Shown: positions 9,901 to 18,593 of the stretch, one piece after another | How positions within the stretch are numbered: the stretch's first letter is position 1 | How the letters are laid out: the number at the start of each line of letters is the position of its first letter | Assembly (NCBI GenBank): GCA_021154285.1 | Contig: JAJKIV010000171.1 | Location: forward strand, 1-49,621 | Length of the DNA stretch: 49,621 nt | Direction: 5' to 3' | Source: Gemmatimonas sp. | Lineage (GTDB): Bacteria; Gemmatimonadota; Gemmatimonadetes; Gemmatimonadales; Gemmatimonadaceae | Notes under the pieces: model-generated | What the model was told of the DNA's origin: nothing | Seen by the model: only the letters and a program-made list of their open reading frames with translations | Databases searched by the model: none | Position numbers and translations under genes: made by a program

Positions 9901-10544
9901 CTCGTGTCCAGCGTCACCTGCGCCTGGACCGGAACGCGGAACTCGAGCTCCTTGAACAGTCGCTCGAACCCCGCCAGCGCCGCTTTCACCTCGAGAATGT
10001 CCTGCGACGTCTCGACGAGCAGTACATCGACGCCGCCCTCGATGAGATACTTCGCCTGCTGATAGTAGTTCTCGCTCAGCTCCTCGAACGTGATGTTCGA
10101 GAGCACGGGATCGCTGCTCGACGGCAGCATGCCGGTCGGACCGATCGATCCCGCGACAAATCGCGGTCGCTCCGGCGTCGCGAACTTGTCGCACGCGGCT
10201 CTCGCGAGCCGCGCTGCAGCGACGTTCATCTCCCGAACCTTGTCGCCCAGCCCCCACTCCTCGAGCCGCCGTGGGGTCGACTGGAACGTGCACGTCTCGA
10301 CGACGTCGCAGCCCACGGCGAGAAACGATTCGTGAATTGCCTGAATGACATCGGGGCGCGTGAGAACCAGATGGTCGTTGCACCCCTCCAGCGATTTTCC
10401 GCCGAAGTCGTCGGCCGTCAGGTTGTAGCGCTGGATATTCGTCCCCATCGCACCATCGAACACGAGGACGCCGGCGGCGAGGGCGTCGAGGTAGCCCGTA
10501 TCGCGATAGGGGAGTCGAGTGCTGCTCTTCGCTGTATCAGTCAT
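6936..10544 (-). CDS. metH: Cobalamin-dependent methionine synthase
   Basis: Full modular architecture: Hcy domain (VLVFDGAMGTNIQRY...GGCCGTRPEHL), pterin-binding (VGERVNSQGSRKVKRLLL...MIDSTE), B12-binding (GDVHDIGKSLVNTILSNNGY), SAM activation domain (RYSWGYGACPDLDDHAQVFKLLP). Start taken as MTDTAKSS. Confidence 0.95.
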   Translation of the reverse strand: MTDTAKSSTRLPYRDTGYLDALAAGVLVFDGAMGTNIQRYNLTADDFGGKSLEGCNDHLVLTRPDVIQAIHESFLAVGCDVVETCTFQSTPRRLEEWGLGDKVREMNVAAARLARAACDKFATPERPRFVAGSIGPTGMLPSSSDPVLSNITFEELSENYYQQAKYLIEGGVDVLLVETSQDILEVKAALAGFERLFKELEFRVPVQAQVTLDTSGRMLLGTDIASAMTTIEALDIEVLGLNCSTGPEHMREPVRYLTQHATHPISVIPNAGLPINTGVGEAVYPLEPEPMARALAEFVHEFGVRIVGGCCGTRPEHLSAVVQAIRGAGTGNGERAKAGTGRHARVARVSSAMRAITLHQDPPPLLVGERVNSQGSRKVKRLLLADDYESIVDVAREQVDSGAHVLDVCVALTERADEAEQMSKVVKLLSMTVETPLMIDSTEASVIEKALEHVPGRAIVNSINMENGRKRIDAVVPLAKKHGAALVALTIDEIGMAKTRERKLEVARKIHDIVVDEYGLSPSDLIYDALTFTLATGDAEWIESAKETIEGIRLIKRELPGVFTILGVSNVSFGLTPEARAVLNSVFLHHCVQAGLDAAIVNPAHVRPYFEVPDDERRLADDLVFNKSPDALQKFIEHFEGSGKEEGSGKEAESGPQFEMPEARVHWMVLHRKKDGVEAALDAAGVRENPVRVLNEVLLPAMKEVGDKFGAGELILPFVLQSAEVMKKAVKHLEQFLERKEGYTKGKVVLATVYGDVHDIGKSLVNTILSNNGYTVFDLGKQVPVNTILDKAIEVGADAIGLSALLVSTSKQMPLCVQELDRRGMQIPVLIGGAAINRRFGRRALFVDGERPYGPGVFYCKDAFEGLETMDVLQDVDRRSQFVAGALEAARNDVFLRTTVGKDIAVGDRGGQRSDVRADNALPVAPFFGVRVVRDIPLDEVFELLDLDELYRLQWGGRGSGEQYEATVRNEFKPTLDRLTSEAKRDGWLAAQAVYGFFPVQSDGNDLVVYDPAAYESDGASLREIARFHFPRQEGRDRLCLADYFRSTQSSDVDVVALQVVTVGDAAARRFDELQQAGEYTEAFYSHGLAVEAAEATAEWMHRRIRRELGISGAQGKRYSWGYGACPDLDDHAQVFKLLPVEQALGMTLTSAYQLVPEQSTAAMIVHHPEAKYYAVRGTSGGEPSAISHQPSAQTAAGESAA
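6967..6994. repeat. Heptanucleotide tandem repeat GCTGATG x3 + GCGGATG
   Basis: gctgatg gctgatg gctgatg gcggatg; encodes EPSAISHQPSAQ in the C-terminal tail of MetH. Confidence 0.93.
8596..8627. repeat. Heptad repeat TTCCCGC TTCCCTC, two copies
   Basis: ttcccgc ttccctc ctcc ttcccgc ttccctc; encodes EGSGKEEGSGKE linker in MetH. Confidence 0.85.
9541..9561. repeat. Heptad repeat CGTTCCC CGTTCCC GGTTCCC
   Basis: Three adjacent 7-mers, encodes part of GAGTGNGERAKAGTG linker in MetH. Confidence 0.85.
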
Positions 10545-10557
10545 GTTCGAGGCAATG

Positions 10558-10588
10558 AAAACGGCCCGGATGCGTGAGCGCCGGGCCG
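10558..10588 (-). terminator. Intrinsic-terminator-like hairpin between riboswitch aptamer and metH start
   Basis: Minus strand CGGCCCGG-CGCTCACGCAT-CCGGGCCG-TTTTC: perfect 8-bp stem followed by T run. Confidence 0.65.
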
Positions 10589-10640
10589 GCGCTTTAGCGG
10601 ATGTTTTACGTGGCCGCAAGTTGCCCTAAATCGCCACGAT
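10588..10640 (-). promoter_or_regulatory. SAM-II riboswitch aptamer (metA/metX motif type)
   Basis: Minus strand CGTGGC-GATTTAGGGCAACTTGCG-GCCACG-TAAAACATCCGCTAAAGCGCC: 6-bp P1, conserved GAUUUA, UUGC and GCUAAA in correct order and spacing for SAM-II; lies before metH. Confidence 0.88.
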
Positions 10641-10749
10641 TCTGTTGTCTCAGTCGACTTCGTCGTACGTCGACCGGCTCTGCATACATAGCCTTCGACG
10701 ACTCGAACGGCAAGCGGAATGCCGCCTTGACAAGCGGCGCTGACCCTCG

Positions 10750-11154
10750 CTATACCGCCCGATCCTCCGGCGGCGTGTTGCGAGGCGCCCGACCTGTAGC
10801 GACCGCGCGTTCGGTAACTCGTTGCACCATCGTGATCAGGCGCTGTCGCTCCCATGGGAGGATCAGATCGGCGAGTGTCTGCCGCTGCACGCTGGCCGGC
10901 AGCGAGGGCACCGGCCCGTCGTCGTGTCGATACAACACAATGGCACACCCAGGCGGCAATCGAAGGCGGAGAAACTCGGGATCCGCGGCACAGGTTCGAT
11001 CGACCATGGTCACGAGCGGCTGAATCTCCGAGAGCACCGCCGCTGCCTCGGCCATCGAACGCACGACGTGGGCTCGATGCCCCGCCGCGGCCAGCGCCTG
11101 CGCGATGCCTTCCAGGACGCCTTCGTCCGAGCCAATTACGAGCGACGTTGTCAT
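10750..11154 (-). CDS. Response-regulator receiver-like domain protein (apparently degenerate)
   Basis: TSLVIGSDEGVLEGIAQALAAAGHRAHVVRSMAEAAAVLSEIQPLVTMVDRT; receiver-like beta/alpha pattern but the C-terminal K-P is replaced (LILPWERQRL). Confidence 0.5.
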   Translation of the reverse strand: MTTSLVIGSDEGVLEGIAQALAAAGHRAHVVRSMAEAAAVLSEIQPLVTMVDRTCAADPEFLRLRLPPGCAIVLYRHDDGPVPSLPASVQRQTLADLILPWERQRLITMVQRVTERAVATGRAPRNTPPEDRAV

Positions 11155-11453
11155 CGTTTGCCTCCCTCCACGCCTTCCTCGGCAAGCCGTTCCACGGCCG
11201 CCGTTGAAACGCCTTCGACCTCGATCATCTTCGTCCTGCTCGTCGCCCCCGTGACGATGCGAACCCCCCGCCGAGAAATCGCCAAACGATCGGCGAGGAA
11301 CGCGACAAGCGCCTGGTTTGCTGCACCGTCGACCGGTGGAGCGTGAAGCCTCACGCGCAGCGCTCCGCCCACGACACCAGTAATCTCGTCTCGCGACGCG
11401 CGCGGTTGGAGCCGGACCTGGAATCGTACTATCGTCCCGTGAGATTCCACAGC
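11151..11453 (-). CDS. DUF167/YggU family protein (start inferred, GTG)
   Basis: FQVRLQPRASRDEITGVVGGALRVRLHAPPVDGAANQALVAFLADRL, classic YggU signature; ORF 11151..11831 is extended upstream over yggT. Confidence 0.85.
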   Translation of the reverse strand, partial: AVESHGTIVRFQVRLQPRASRDEITGVVGGALRVRLHAPPVDGAANQALVAFLADRLAISRRGVRIVTGATSRTKMIEVEGVSTAAVERLAEEGVEGGKR

Positions 11454-11461
11454 GAACTGCG

Positions 11462-12062
11462 TCACAGTGGCAGCGCGTTCACAACCAGGCCCGACAACAG
11501 CGTGATGATGAAGTACGCTACAAGTGGTGTCAGGTCGAGCATCCCGCCGACGGGCGGAATGAATCGTCGCAGCGGGCGCAGCAGCGGTTCGGTCAGGGTG
11601 TACGACCAGCGGACCCACCAGCTGGACCCCGACGTGCGAATCCATGACGCGATCACGCGCGCGAACAGTGCGATCTGCAGGATCCCGAAGATCCACTGAA
11701 TCACCAGCCGGAGGATCCCGCGAGATCCGGCGCCCGCCGCGAATGCTGCGGACTCGACCTGTGCCCGAATGAATCCGAGCAGCCAGATGACGACAATGCC
11801 GCCAATGACGACCGCGGCAAGTGCCCACCACGGTGCGTTCGATGGGATGCCCCCGCCTCGAACGAGTCGGCGCTCGATGGGCGCCATGAGCGGGTCGATC
11901 GATCCGCGAAAAAACCGTGCGACGCCGGAGAATGGGCTAATACGTCTCGTGCGGACCGCCCAGTCGACGACACAGATCGCCGCGGCCGCCACGGCCGATA
12001 CGAGGAACGCATAGCGCGCGACCAAGAGGATCGCATCGAGCGTGGCGATGAATGCACTCACG
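11462..12062 (-). CDS. YggT family integral membrane protein (start inferred, GTG)
   Basis: Duplicated TM-amphipathic pattern, WIRTSGSSWWVRWSYTLTEPLLRPLRRFIPPVGGMLDLTPLVAYFIITLL. Confidence 0.82.
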
Positions 12063-12170
12063 CGCGAATTCTGATCGCGGGCTCCGAGAGCAGCAAGTGC
12101 GGAACACTTGTCCAACGTCGTTTTAACGCCAGCTTTGCTTGAACCGCAAACCCGATTCGATCGCTCAGTC

Positions 12171-13226
12171 ATGTACCTCGTCACCGGCGGTGCCGGCTTC
12201 ATTGGATCGGCCGTCGTCCGGATGCTCATCCGGCGCGGCGCGGCGGTCGTCAACGTCGACAAGCTGACCTACGCCGGCAACCTCGACTCGCTCAGCGAAG
12301 TCGAGGCCGACTCGCGCTACGCGTTCGAGCGGGCTGACATCGGCGACGCTGACGCCATGCGCCGGATCTTCGAGCGATATCGACCCACCGGCGTGTTCCA
12401 TCTTGCGGCCGAGTCGCACGTCGATCGATCGATCGACGCGCCGGCCGATTTCATCGCCACCAACATTGTGGGGACGTCGGTTCTGCTGGGGCAGGCGCGC
12501 CGGTACTGGACGTCGCTTCCCACGGATCGCGCACGCACGTTTCGCTTCGTGCACGTGTCCACGGACGAGGTGTACGGGTCGCTGGGTGCGCACGGCCATT
12601 TCACCGAGCACTCGCCCTATGCGCCGAGCTCTCCGTACTCGGCAAGCAAGGCCAGCGCGGACCATCTCGTGCGCGCGTGGCACCGCACCTACGGCTTCCC
12701 CACGCTCGTCACGAGCTGCTCGAACAACTACGGCCCGTATCAGTTTCTCGAGAAGCTGATTCCGCTCACGATCCTGAATGCGCTCGCGTCGCGGCCAATC
12801 GCCGTGTACGGGCGCGGAGAGAACGTTCGCGACTGGCTCCATGTGGACGATCACGCCGACGCGCTGCTGGCGGTGATGGAGCGCGGCCGGATCGGCGCGA
12901 CGTACGCAATCGGTGCGCGAGCGGAACGCCGGAACATCGATGTGGTCGAGGCGGTGTGCGGAATCCTGGATGAGCTGAGGCCTCGGAGCGGAGGATCTCG
13001 CTACCGAGAGCTCATTGAGTTCGTGGCCGACCGTCCGGGTCACGACTATCGCTACGCCATCGATCCGTCCACGATCGAGCGAGAGCTCTCGTGGCGTCCG
13101 ACCGAATTGTTCGACGCGGGTCTTCGCAAAACCGTGGCGTGGTACCTCGAGAACGAGGCCTGGCTCGACCGCGTTCGCAGCGGCGCGTACCGCGGCGAGC
13201 GCCTTGGCCTGGGCACGGGCGTATGA
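12171..13226 (+). CDS. rfbB: dTDP-glucose 4,6-dehydratase
   Basis: [23 protein letters not shown]...[14 protein letters not shown]...[44 protein letters not shown]. Confidence 0.93.
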   Translation: MYLVTGGAGFIGSAVVRMLIRRGAAVVNVDKLTYAGNLDSLSEVEADSRYAFERADIGDADAMRRIFERYRPTGVFHLAAESHVDRSIDAPADFIATNIVGTSVLLGQARRYWTSLPTDRARTFRFVHVSTDEVYGSLGAHGHFTEHSPYAPSSPYSASKASADHLVRAWHRTYGFPTLVTSCSNNYGPYQFLEKLIPLTILNALASRPIAVYGRGENVRDWLHVDDHADALLAVMERGRIGATYAIGARAERRNIDVVEAVCGILDELRPRSGGSRYRELIEFVADRPGHDYRYAIDPSTIERELSWRPTELFDAGLRKTVAWYLENEAWLDRVRSGAYRGERLGLGTGV

Positions 13227-14116
13227 AGGGCATCGTCCTCGCGGGCGGCTCCGGCACGCGCCTGTACCCCATTACGCGCGCGGTGAGCAAGCAGCTGTTG
13301 CCGGTGTTCGACAAGCCGATGATCTACTACCCGCTGTCGACCCTGATGCTGGCCGGCGTCCGGGACGTGCTCATCATCTCGACACCGGACGAACTGCCGC
13401 GCTTCCAGCTGTTGCTCGGCGACGGCTCGCAGTGGGGCGTCTCGTTCAGCTACGCCGAGCAGCCGGTGCCTAACGGGTTGGCCCAGGCGTTCGTGATCGG
13501 CCGTGAGTTCGTCGGCGGCGATCGTGTCGCCCTCGTTCTCGGTGACAATCTGTTTTACGGCGGCGGCCTGGGGGCGCTTCTCCAGAAGGCAGCCGCCCGG
13601 TCGTTAGGCGCGACCGTGTTCGGCTACACCGTGAGCCATCCGCAGCGGTACGGCGTCATCGAGATCGCCCCGGATGGCCGCGCGCTCGACATTGTCGAGA
13701 AGCCGGAGCACCCGCCGTCGAACTACGCGGTCACGGGCCTGTATTTCTACGACAACGATGTGCTGTCGATCGCGGCCGGCCTCCAGCCATCGCGCCGGGG
13801 AGAGTACGAGATCACGGACGTGAACCGCGCGTACCTGCAGCGTGATCGACTGCACGTCGAGCTGCTCGGGCGCGGGATCGCGTGGCTCGACACGGGCACC
13901 CACGAGTCACTACTCGACGCGAGCAACTTCATCGCGGTGATCGAGCACCGGCAGGGACTCAAGGTCGGCTGCGTCGAGGAGGTCGCGTTTCGCGCTGGGT
14001 ACATCGACGCCGAGCAGCTACAGCGCCTCGCGACACCTCTCTCGGGGAGTGGATACGGTGAATACCTGATGCGGGTGGCGCGAGAATCGAATCCCGAGCG
14101 GCTCACGGACTACTGA
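13223..14116 (+). CDS. rfbA: Glucose-1-phosphate thymidylyltransferase
   Basis: [77 protein letters not shown] overlap with rfbB. Confidence 0.95.
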   Translation: MKGIVLAGGSGTRLYPITRAVSKQLLPVFDKPMIYYPLSTLMLAGVRDVLIISTPDELPRFQLLLGDGSQWGVSFSYAEQPVPNGLAQAFVIGREFVGGDRVALVLGDNLFYGGGLGALLQKAAARSLGATVFGYTVSHPQRYGVIEIAPDGRALDIVEKPEHPPSNYAVTGLYFYDNDVLSIAAGLQPSRRGEYEITDVNRAYLQRDRLHVELLGRGIAWLDTGTHESLLDASNFIAVIEHRQGLKVGCVEEVAFRAGYIDAEQLQRLATPLSGSGYGEYLMRVARESNPERLTDY

Positions 14117-15441
14117 ACCGCATCGGAGACGGCGGCGACGCTCGCGCCGCCGCGTCGGACGAGAAAGCGGGCGCCGCGCGCCTTCCAGAGCCATGCCGCG
14201 CCCGATCCGGCGACCGCGCCCGCCGCTGCACTCGCCCACTCCCACCATGCCGCCGGCGCCGTCCCGGCGAGCATCGGCACGATCGTCAGCCCGACGAGAA
14301 AGGCGATTGCGAGCGCTCCGAGAGCCACGAACGGCCCGCGGGGCCAACCACGTGCTGTCGCCCCGGCCCCGGTTTGTTCTTCCATACCACAGCCGATCCA
14401 GTAACCAGCCGGGAACGCGAGCGCCATCAGCCAGATGGCCCCGAACCAGAGGAACCGAGGCAACGCGAGCGCGAACGGGTCGAGAAGCCGCCAGCCGAGG
14501 GATGGTGATAGTCGCAGTGCTTCCTGACGGTCTTCAGTGGCGGCCACGAGCGAACTGCCCTCGCGAGCGCAGGTGAACCGGACGCGTGTCGGCGACACAC
14601 CCTCGGGCCCGAGCGCGTCCGGCAGCGCCACCCGTGGTGACCGAAAGCGAAAATCGGCCGAGCGCGTCTTCTCTTCGCACGTGAGATCCCATCCGTGCTG
14701 CTCGATCGAAACGAGCACGGTGAACTCCTCGGCGATCCGCGCGATGACCGAGCGCCGCCTTCGAATCCCTTTAGTCTCGAACGAGACGGTGGCGTGCCAT
14801 CCGGGCCTCGCGAGCTTGCGATCGAGGCCGAGCGATCTGGGCGGGAAGAAGGCCGGCGAAAGGTCGATGCCATCCAGCTTGAAGTCGAGCACTCGGCCGG
14901 CGAAGGGCTCGAACGATTCGCGTTCGGGAGTCCACTGTATCCAGAGGCTCCACGGGATTCTCGCCGGACGAAGTCCGAGACTCGTGAGCGTCGTGACAAG
15001 GAGGAACGCCGCCGCGCCGACGGCTGCGAGCACCGTCGCTTCGCGCCCGCGTGGTCGAAGGAGAATCGCCCGCCGCACCGCCAGCTCCACGCCCAGCAGA
15101 CCACCTAACGAATTGGCGAGCAGGTCGCTGAGTGACGAATCCCGGCCCGGAACGATCCGCACCTGCATCGACTCGATGAACGTCGTCACTGCCACGCACG
15201 CGAGCACGCTGCGCCAGCGGTGGCCGGACGCCAGGGCGAACGCGAAGCCAAGCGGCAGAAACAGCACGATGTTGTTCAGCACGTCGAGTCCGCCGAACTC
15301 ACCGCAGGGGATGCACCAGAAGCTGGACGACGACGTGTCGCTGGATGGCGTGAGCGTCGCGAGGAAAACCACCGCGAGCACCAACGCCGAGAGAACGATC
15401 CCTACGCGTCGTGCGCCTGGTTGGCCCCTAGCGCCAAGCAT
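14110..15441 (-). CDS. VanZ-like family membrane protein with large C-terminal extension
   Basis: [72 protein letters not shown]. Confidence 0.75.
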   Translation of the reverse strand: MLGARGQPGARRVGIVLSALVLAVVFLATLTPSSDTSSSSFWCIPCGEFGGLDVLNNIVLFLPLGFAFALASGHRWRSVLACVAVTTFIESMQVRIVPGRDSSLSDLLANSLGGLLGVELAVRRAILLRPRGREATVLAAVGAAAFLLVTTLTSLGLRPARIPWSLWIQWTPERESFEPFAGRVLDFKLDGIDLSPAFFPPRSLGLDRKLARPGWHATVSFETKGIRRRRSVIARIAEEFTVLVSIEQHGWDLTCEEKTRSADFRFRSPRVALPDALGPEGVSPTRVRFTCAREGSSLVAATEDRQEALRLSPSLGWRLLDPFALALPRFLWFGAIWLMALAFPAGYWIGCGMEEQTGAGATARGWPRGPFVALGALAIAFLVGLTIVPMLAGTAPAAWWEWASAAAGAVAGSGAAWLWKARGARFLVRRGGASVAAVSDAVQ

Positions 15442-17092
15442 CCCCGGCCCCGGCAGTCCTGGCCACCCGCTCGAGCACTCGGCAGGCGGCGCTCTCTGGT
15501 TTCGGCGGCGCGTCCTCTGGTCGCACCGCGAGCAGCAGCGTCTGCGGAGAGAACGCCTGCACGAGGTCGAGCCGTGCGCAATCGCGGAGGCTGAGCCGGA
15601 CCACTGTAGCGCCGTCCGAGAACACAGGCGTCGTTATGATGTACGACACACGCTCTCGCCGAAGTAAGCCATCGAGGGAGTCCGGAGGGAGGCCCACGAC
15701 CTCGTCCCAGTAGAGGGCCTGCCGTCTCGAATGGTAGTAGAGGCTCGGCGCTTTCGGTGCGATTACACGCGCCCCCGGTGCCGAGTGGATGGCCAGGTAC
15801 TGAACGGCGTCCAGGAAATCGAGCTCCCGAGGCAACGCGCAATCAACACGGGCCCGGTCGCAGTCGAGCGCGCGCGTCACGCGGTGCGCGTCTTCGAATA
15901 GCGCGGAGCCGGCCAGGAGCATGGCGACGATGGCGGGCGGAAGCCATCGGCGGTCGCGTGCGAGTACGCTGGACGCGACGCTTGCCCCGATGACGACCAG
16001 TGCGACGAGCAGCGGCAGCACTGGCCCCACAAAACGCTCGATCATCCATGCCCAGACCGAGAGCAGAGCCCCGTACGCACCGAGGTACCATACGGCCGCG
16101 TTCCAGCGCCCCCACGCCGAGATCATTCCAAGGGTCAGCAGCACGCCGATCACGAGCGCCCACCCCACGTTGTCGAGTTGCGTGCGGGGCGTCAGAGGCA
16201 ATGCGAGTTGCTCGAGGACCGTTCGCCCGCCGTACATCGCGACGTTTTCCTTTAGCCGCGTCACCATCGTGCTCCGCAGCGAACCATCGCCCACGCGGAT
16301 GTTCACGGCGTCGTCGACGTATGACCGCCGCACCTCTCGCGCCGGGGCGACGACCGTCCACGCCAGCCACGCACCCACAGTGACGGTCGCCGCGGCGCCA
16401 AACACCATCACCCAGCGGTAGCGTCGCCGGAGGAGCCAATGCACGCCTAACGCGCCGATGAGCGTGACGCCCGCGCTCCGTGTCAACGCCGCCGCAATCG
16501 CGAGACCGCCGGCGGCCAGAGCCGCCCGCGCGCCACGTTGACGGCCGTCACGCTGGCCGACGGCGCGGTCCGCTGCCCACAGCGATGCGAGCGTGAGCGT
16601 CGTGTACAATGTTTCCGACTGCACGCTGCTCGCATTTACAAGCAACTCCGGATTCACGGCCGCGCCGGCGGTCACGAGGAACGCGAGCTCGACCGACCAG
16701 CGGCGTCGCACGACGTCGAACAGAAACAGCAGGCCCGCGATGGAAACCAGAATTCCGGCGGCCGAGATCAGTCCGAAATGCTCTCCGAACGGCGCCGTCA
16801 GCACGGCGAGAAATGCCGGATACCCTGGCGGAAACCGCGCCGCCACCGGGTTCCCGACGAAATACGGCTCGCGGTAATTGAACGCCTGCAGGGATCGGCT
16901 CAGGAGCAGATATGCGGCGTCGTCACCGAAGGTGAAGATGCCGCGGGCGCGTAGTTGCCAGGCGAGCAGTCCGTGTCCCGCGAGCAGGGCGGCGAGCAGC
17001 ATCTTGTGCCGACCGATCATCGTCGCGGGCATCGAAGACTCGAACGCGGACGAGTTGCCGGAATGCCGCATCGGTTGTGACGTGCGCAGCAA
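15428..17092 (-). CDS. GT39/ArnT-like membrane glycosyltransferase
   Basis: Multi-TM, FGDDAAYLLLSRSLQAFNYREPYFVGNPVAARFPPGYPAFLAVLTAPFG. Confidence 0.72.
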   Translation of the reverse strand: MLRTSQPMRHSGNSSAFESSMPATMIGRHKMLLAALLAGHGLLAWQLRARGIFTFGDDAAYLLLSRSLQAFNYREPYFVGNPVAARFPPGYPAFLAVLTAPFGEHFGLISAAGILVSIAGLLFLFDVVRRRWSVELAFLVTAGAAVNPELLVNASSVQSETLYTTLTLASLWAADRAVGQRDGRQRGARAALAAGGLAIAAALTRSAGVTLIGALGVHWLLRRRYRWVMVFGAAATVTVGAWLAWTVVAPAREVRRSYVDDAVNIRVGDGSLRSTMVTRLKENVAMYGGRTVLEQLALPLTPRTQLDNVGWALVIGVLLTLGMISAWGRWNAAVWYLGAYGALLSVWAWMIERFVGPVLPLLVALVVIGASVASSVLARDRRWLPPAIVAMLLAGSALFEDAHRVTRALDCDRARVDCALPRELDFLDAVQYLAIHSAPGARVIAPKAPSLYYHSRRQALYWDEVVGLPPDSLDGLLRRERVSYIITTPVFSDGATVVRLSLRDCARLDLVQAFSPQTLLLAVRPEDAPPKPESAACRVLERVARTAGAGDAWR

Positions 17093-17099
17093 CGAGGGC

Positions 17100-18593
17100 C
17101 TATCGCTGGCGCGCTGTCGCGCTGAGCTCCTCGAGCGCGTCGAACAGGCGCGCCGACTGCGTCGCCCGGTCGAATCGACCGTCGCGGTTCAGCGCGGCCG
17201 GACGGACACCCGCACGGAACTGGGCGAAGCGATTTGCGATCGCGCGCTCCATCGAGTCGACGTCGTCAGGTTGCACGACGTCCGCGTCGGTGTCGGCCAG
17301 CAAGCGAGCCGTCGCGCTGTCCGAATCCGCCAACGCCAACAACCAGGCGTCGAATCGCGTGTACTCGAACAGCTTTGCCGGCAGCGTCATCTCCGTCCGA
17401 AGCGGCAAGCTCACCAACAGCGTCGCGTTCGAGAGCAGCTCGAGGGCCTCGCGGCGCGGCCGGAACCCGTGCGAACGGAAGTGGGCCCCGAGGCCTTCCT
17501 CGCGGGCGATCGTCGTGAGCGGAACCCCTTCGCAGGCGTCACCGCCCATGAACTCGACCGCGAACTCGTTAGGTGCCGCCCCGGTACTGCGCGCAACCCG
17601 CGCGGCGGCGCGAAACAATGGCCGCGGATTTCGACCGAGATAGATCAGGCCAGTGAAGGCGATCACGAACCGGTTTCCGGGTGATCCCTTCGGCAACGGA
17701 TCGGAGTCGGCGCCGTTCATCACCGTGACGATCCTGCCACGAACATCGGGATACTTCGCGAGCTGCAGCTCCTCATGCGCTTGCGACGTGACGACGACCA
17801 AGTTCGCGGCCGAGACGCACGCGCGTTCACGCGCCCGAGTCTCACGCCGCCACACCGCGCCGCGCAGCTCGTCAGGCATCGCACTCTCGTCGGACCACGG
17901 ATCCCGCATGTCCACAACCAACGGTAACCCGGCGCGCGCCGCGATCGTCATCGCGGCCTCGTGTGCGGTGTGAGGCGGGCCGGAGCTGACCACGACATCG
18001 TACTGATTGGCCGCCGTCAGCTCATTCCCGATCGCCGACGCACGACGTGCGAGCGCATCGGCGAGCGCAAAATGTGCGCGGGTGCGAAACAGGCGGCGCC
18101 AGGCGGTGCCGGCCGGGTGATACGGCTCGGCCCCGTTCGTTCGATCGACGCGCGCGGGACCACGAGCGGCTTGTGGCGCGCCGCGCCGGCGGATCCTTCC
18201 CCACGCCGACATCATCGTTCGATACCACGCCGGGCGATCGCCCGAAAATCCGAACACTCGAATGCCCTGCGGAAGCTGGCGCAACCGAGTCGGGTCGACC
18301 GTTCCCATAAACTCCGAGTGGAGTGAAACGACGTCGATCGCCCACCCGCGCTCGGCACCGAACCGAGACAGCGACAGCCATCGGAGCGCGCCCACCTCGG
18401 CGCTCGGCGGGAAGTAGAAAAAGACGAGGAGCAGCCGCCGTGTGGCGTCAGGGTTCGGTTCCGTCTGGAAAAATGGCGTCAGCGAACCCTGACGGATGGT
18501 ATCCTCCCAACTCACCACGCCCAGATCATCGGCGACGCGAGTTCCCACGAGGGTAGTTGCTGTCAGCTGCAGACTACTCTCAGCCGACGGCAT
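17100..18593 (-). CDS. Glycosyltransferase family 4 (start inferred MPSAESS)
   Basis: LLLVFFYFPPSAEVGALRWLSLSRFGAERGWAIDVVSLHSE...VIAFTGLIYLGRNPRPLFRAAARV...LPAKLFEYTRFDAWLLAL. Confidence 0.82.
   Translation of the reverse strand: MPSAESSLQLTATTLVGTRVADDLGVVSWEDTIRQGSLTPFFQTEPNPDATRRLLLVFFYFPPSAEVGALRWLSLSRFGAERGWAIDVVSLHSEFMGTVDPTRLRQLPQGIRVFGFSGDRPAWYRTMMSAWGRIRRRGAPQAARGPARVDRTNGAEPYHPAGTAWRRLFRTRAHFALADALARRASAIGNELTAANQYDVVVSSGPPHTAHEAAMTIAARAGLPLVVDMRDPWSDESAMPDELRGAVWRRETRARERACVSAANLVVVTSQAHEELQLAKYPDVRGRIVTVMNGADSDPLPKGSPGNRFVIAFTGLIYLGRNPRPLFRAAARVARSTGAAPNEFAVEFMGGDACEGVPLTTIAREEGLGAHFRSHGFRPRREALELLSNATLLVSLPLRTEMTLPAKLFEYTRFDAWLLALADSDSATARLLADTDADVVQPDDVDSMERAIANRFAQFRAGVRPAALNRDGRFDRATQSARLFDALEELSATARQR

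Noticed and set aside
8271-10577. 768-aa plus-strand ORF antisense to metH and many similar long antisense ORFs
   Set aside because: Arginine/histidine-rich, no recognisable motifs; expected shadow of high-GC codon bias opposite a clear metH.
11462-12262. Full-length ORF start for the YggT gene at 12262
   Set aside because: Would overlap rfbB on the opposite strand; conserved part begins near GTG at 12062.
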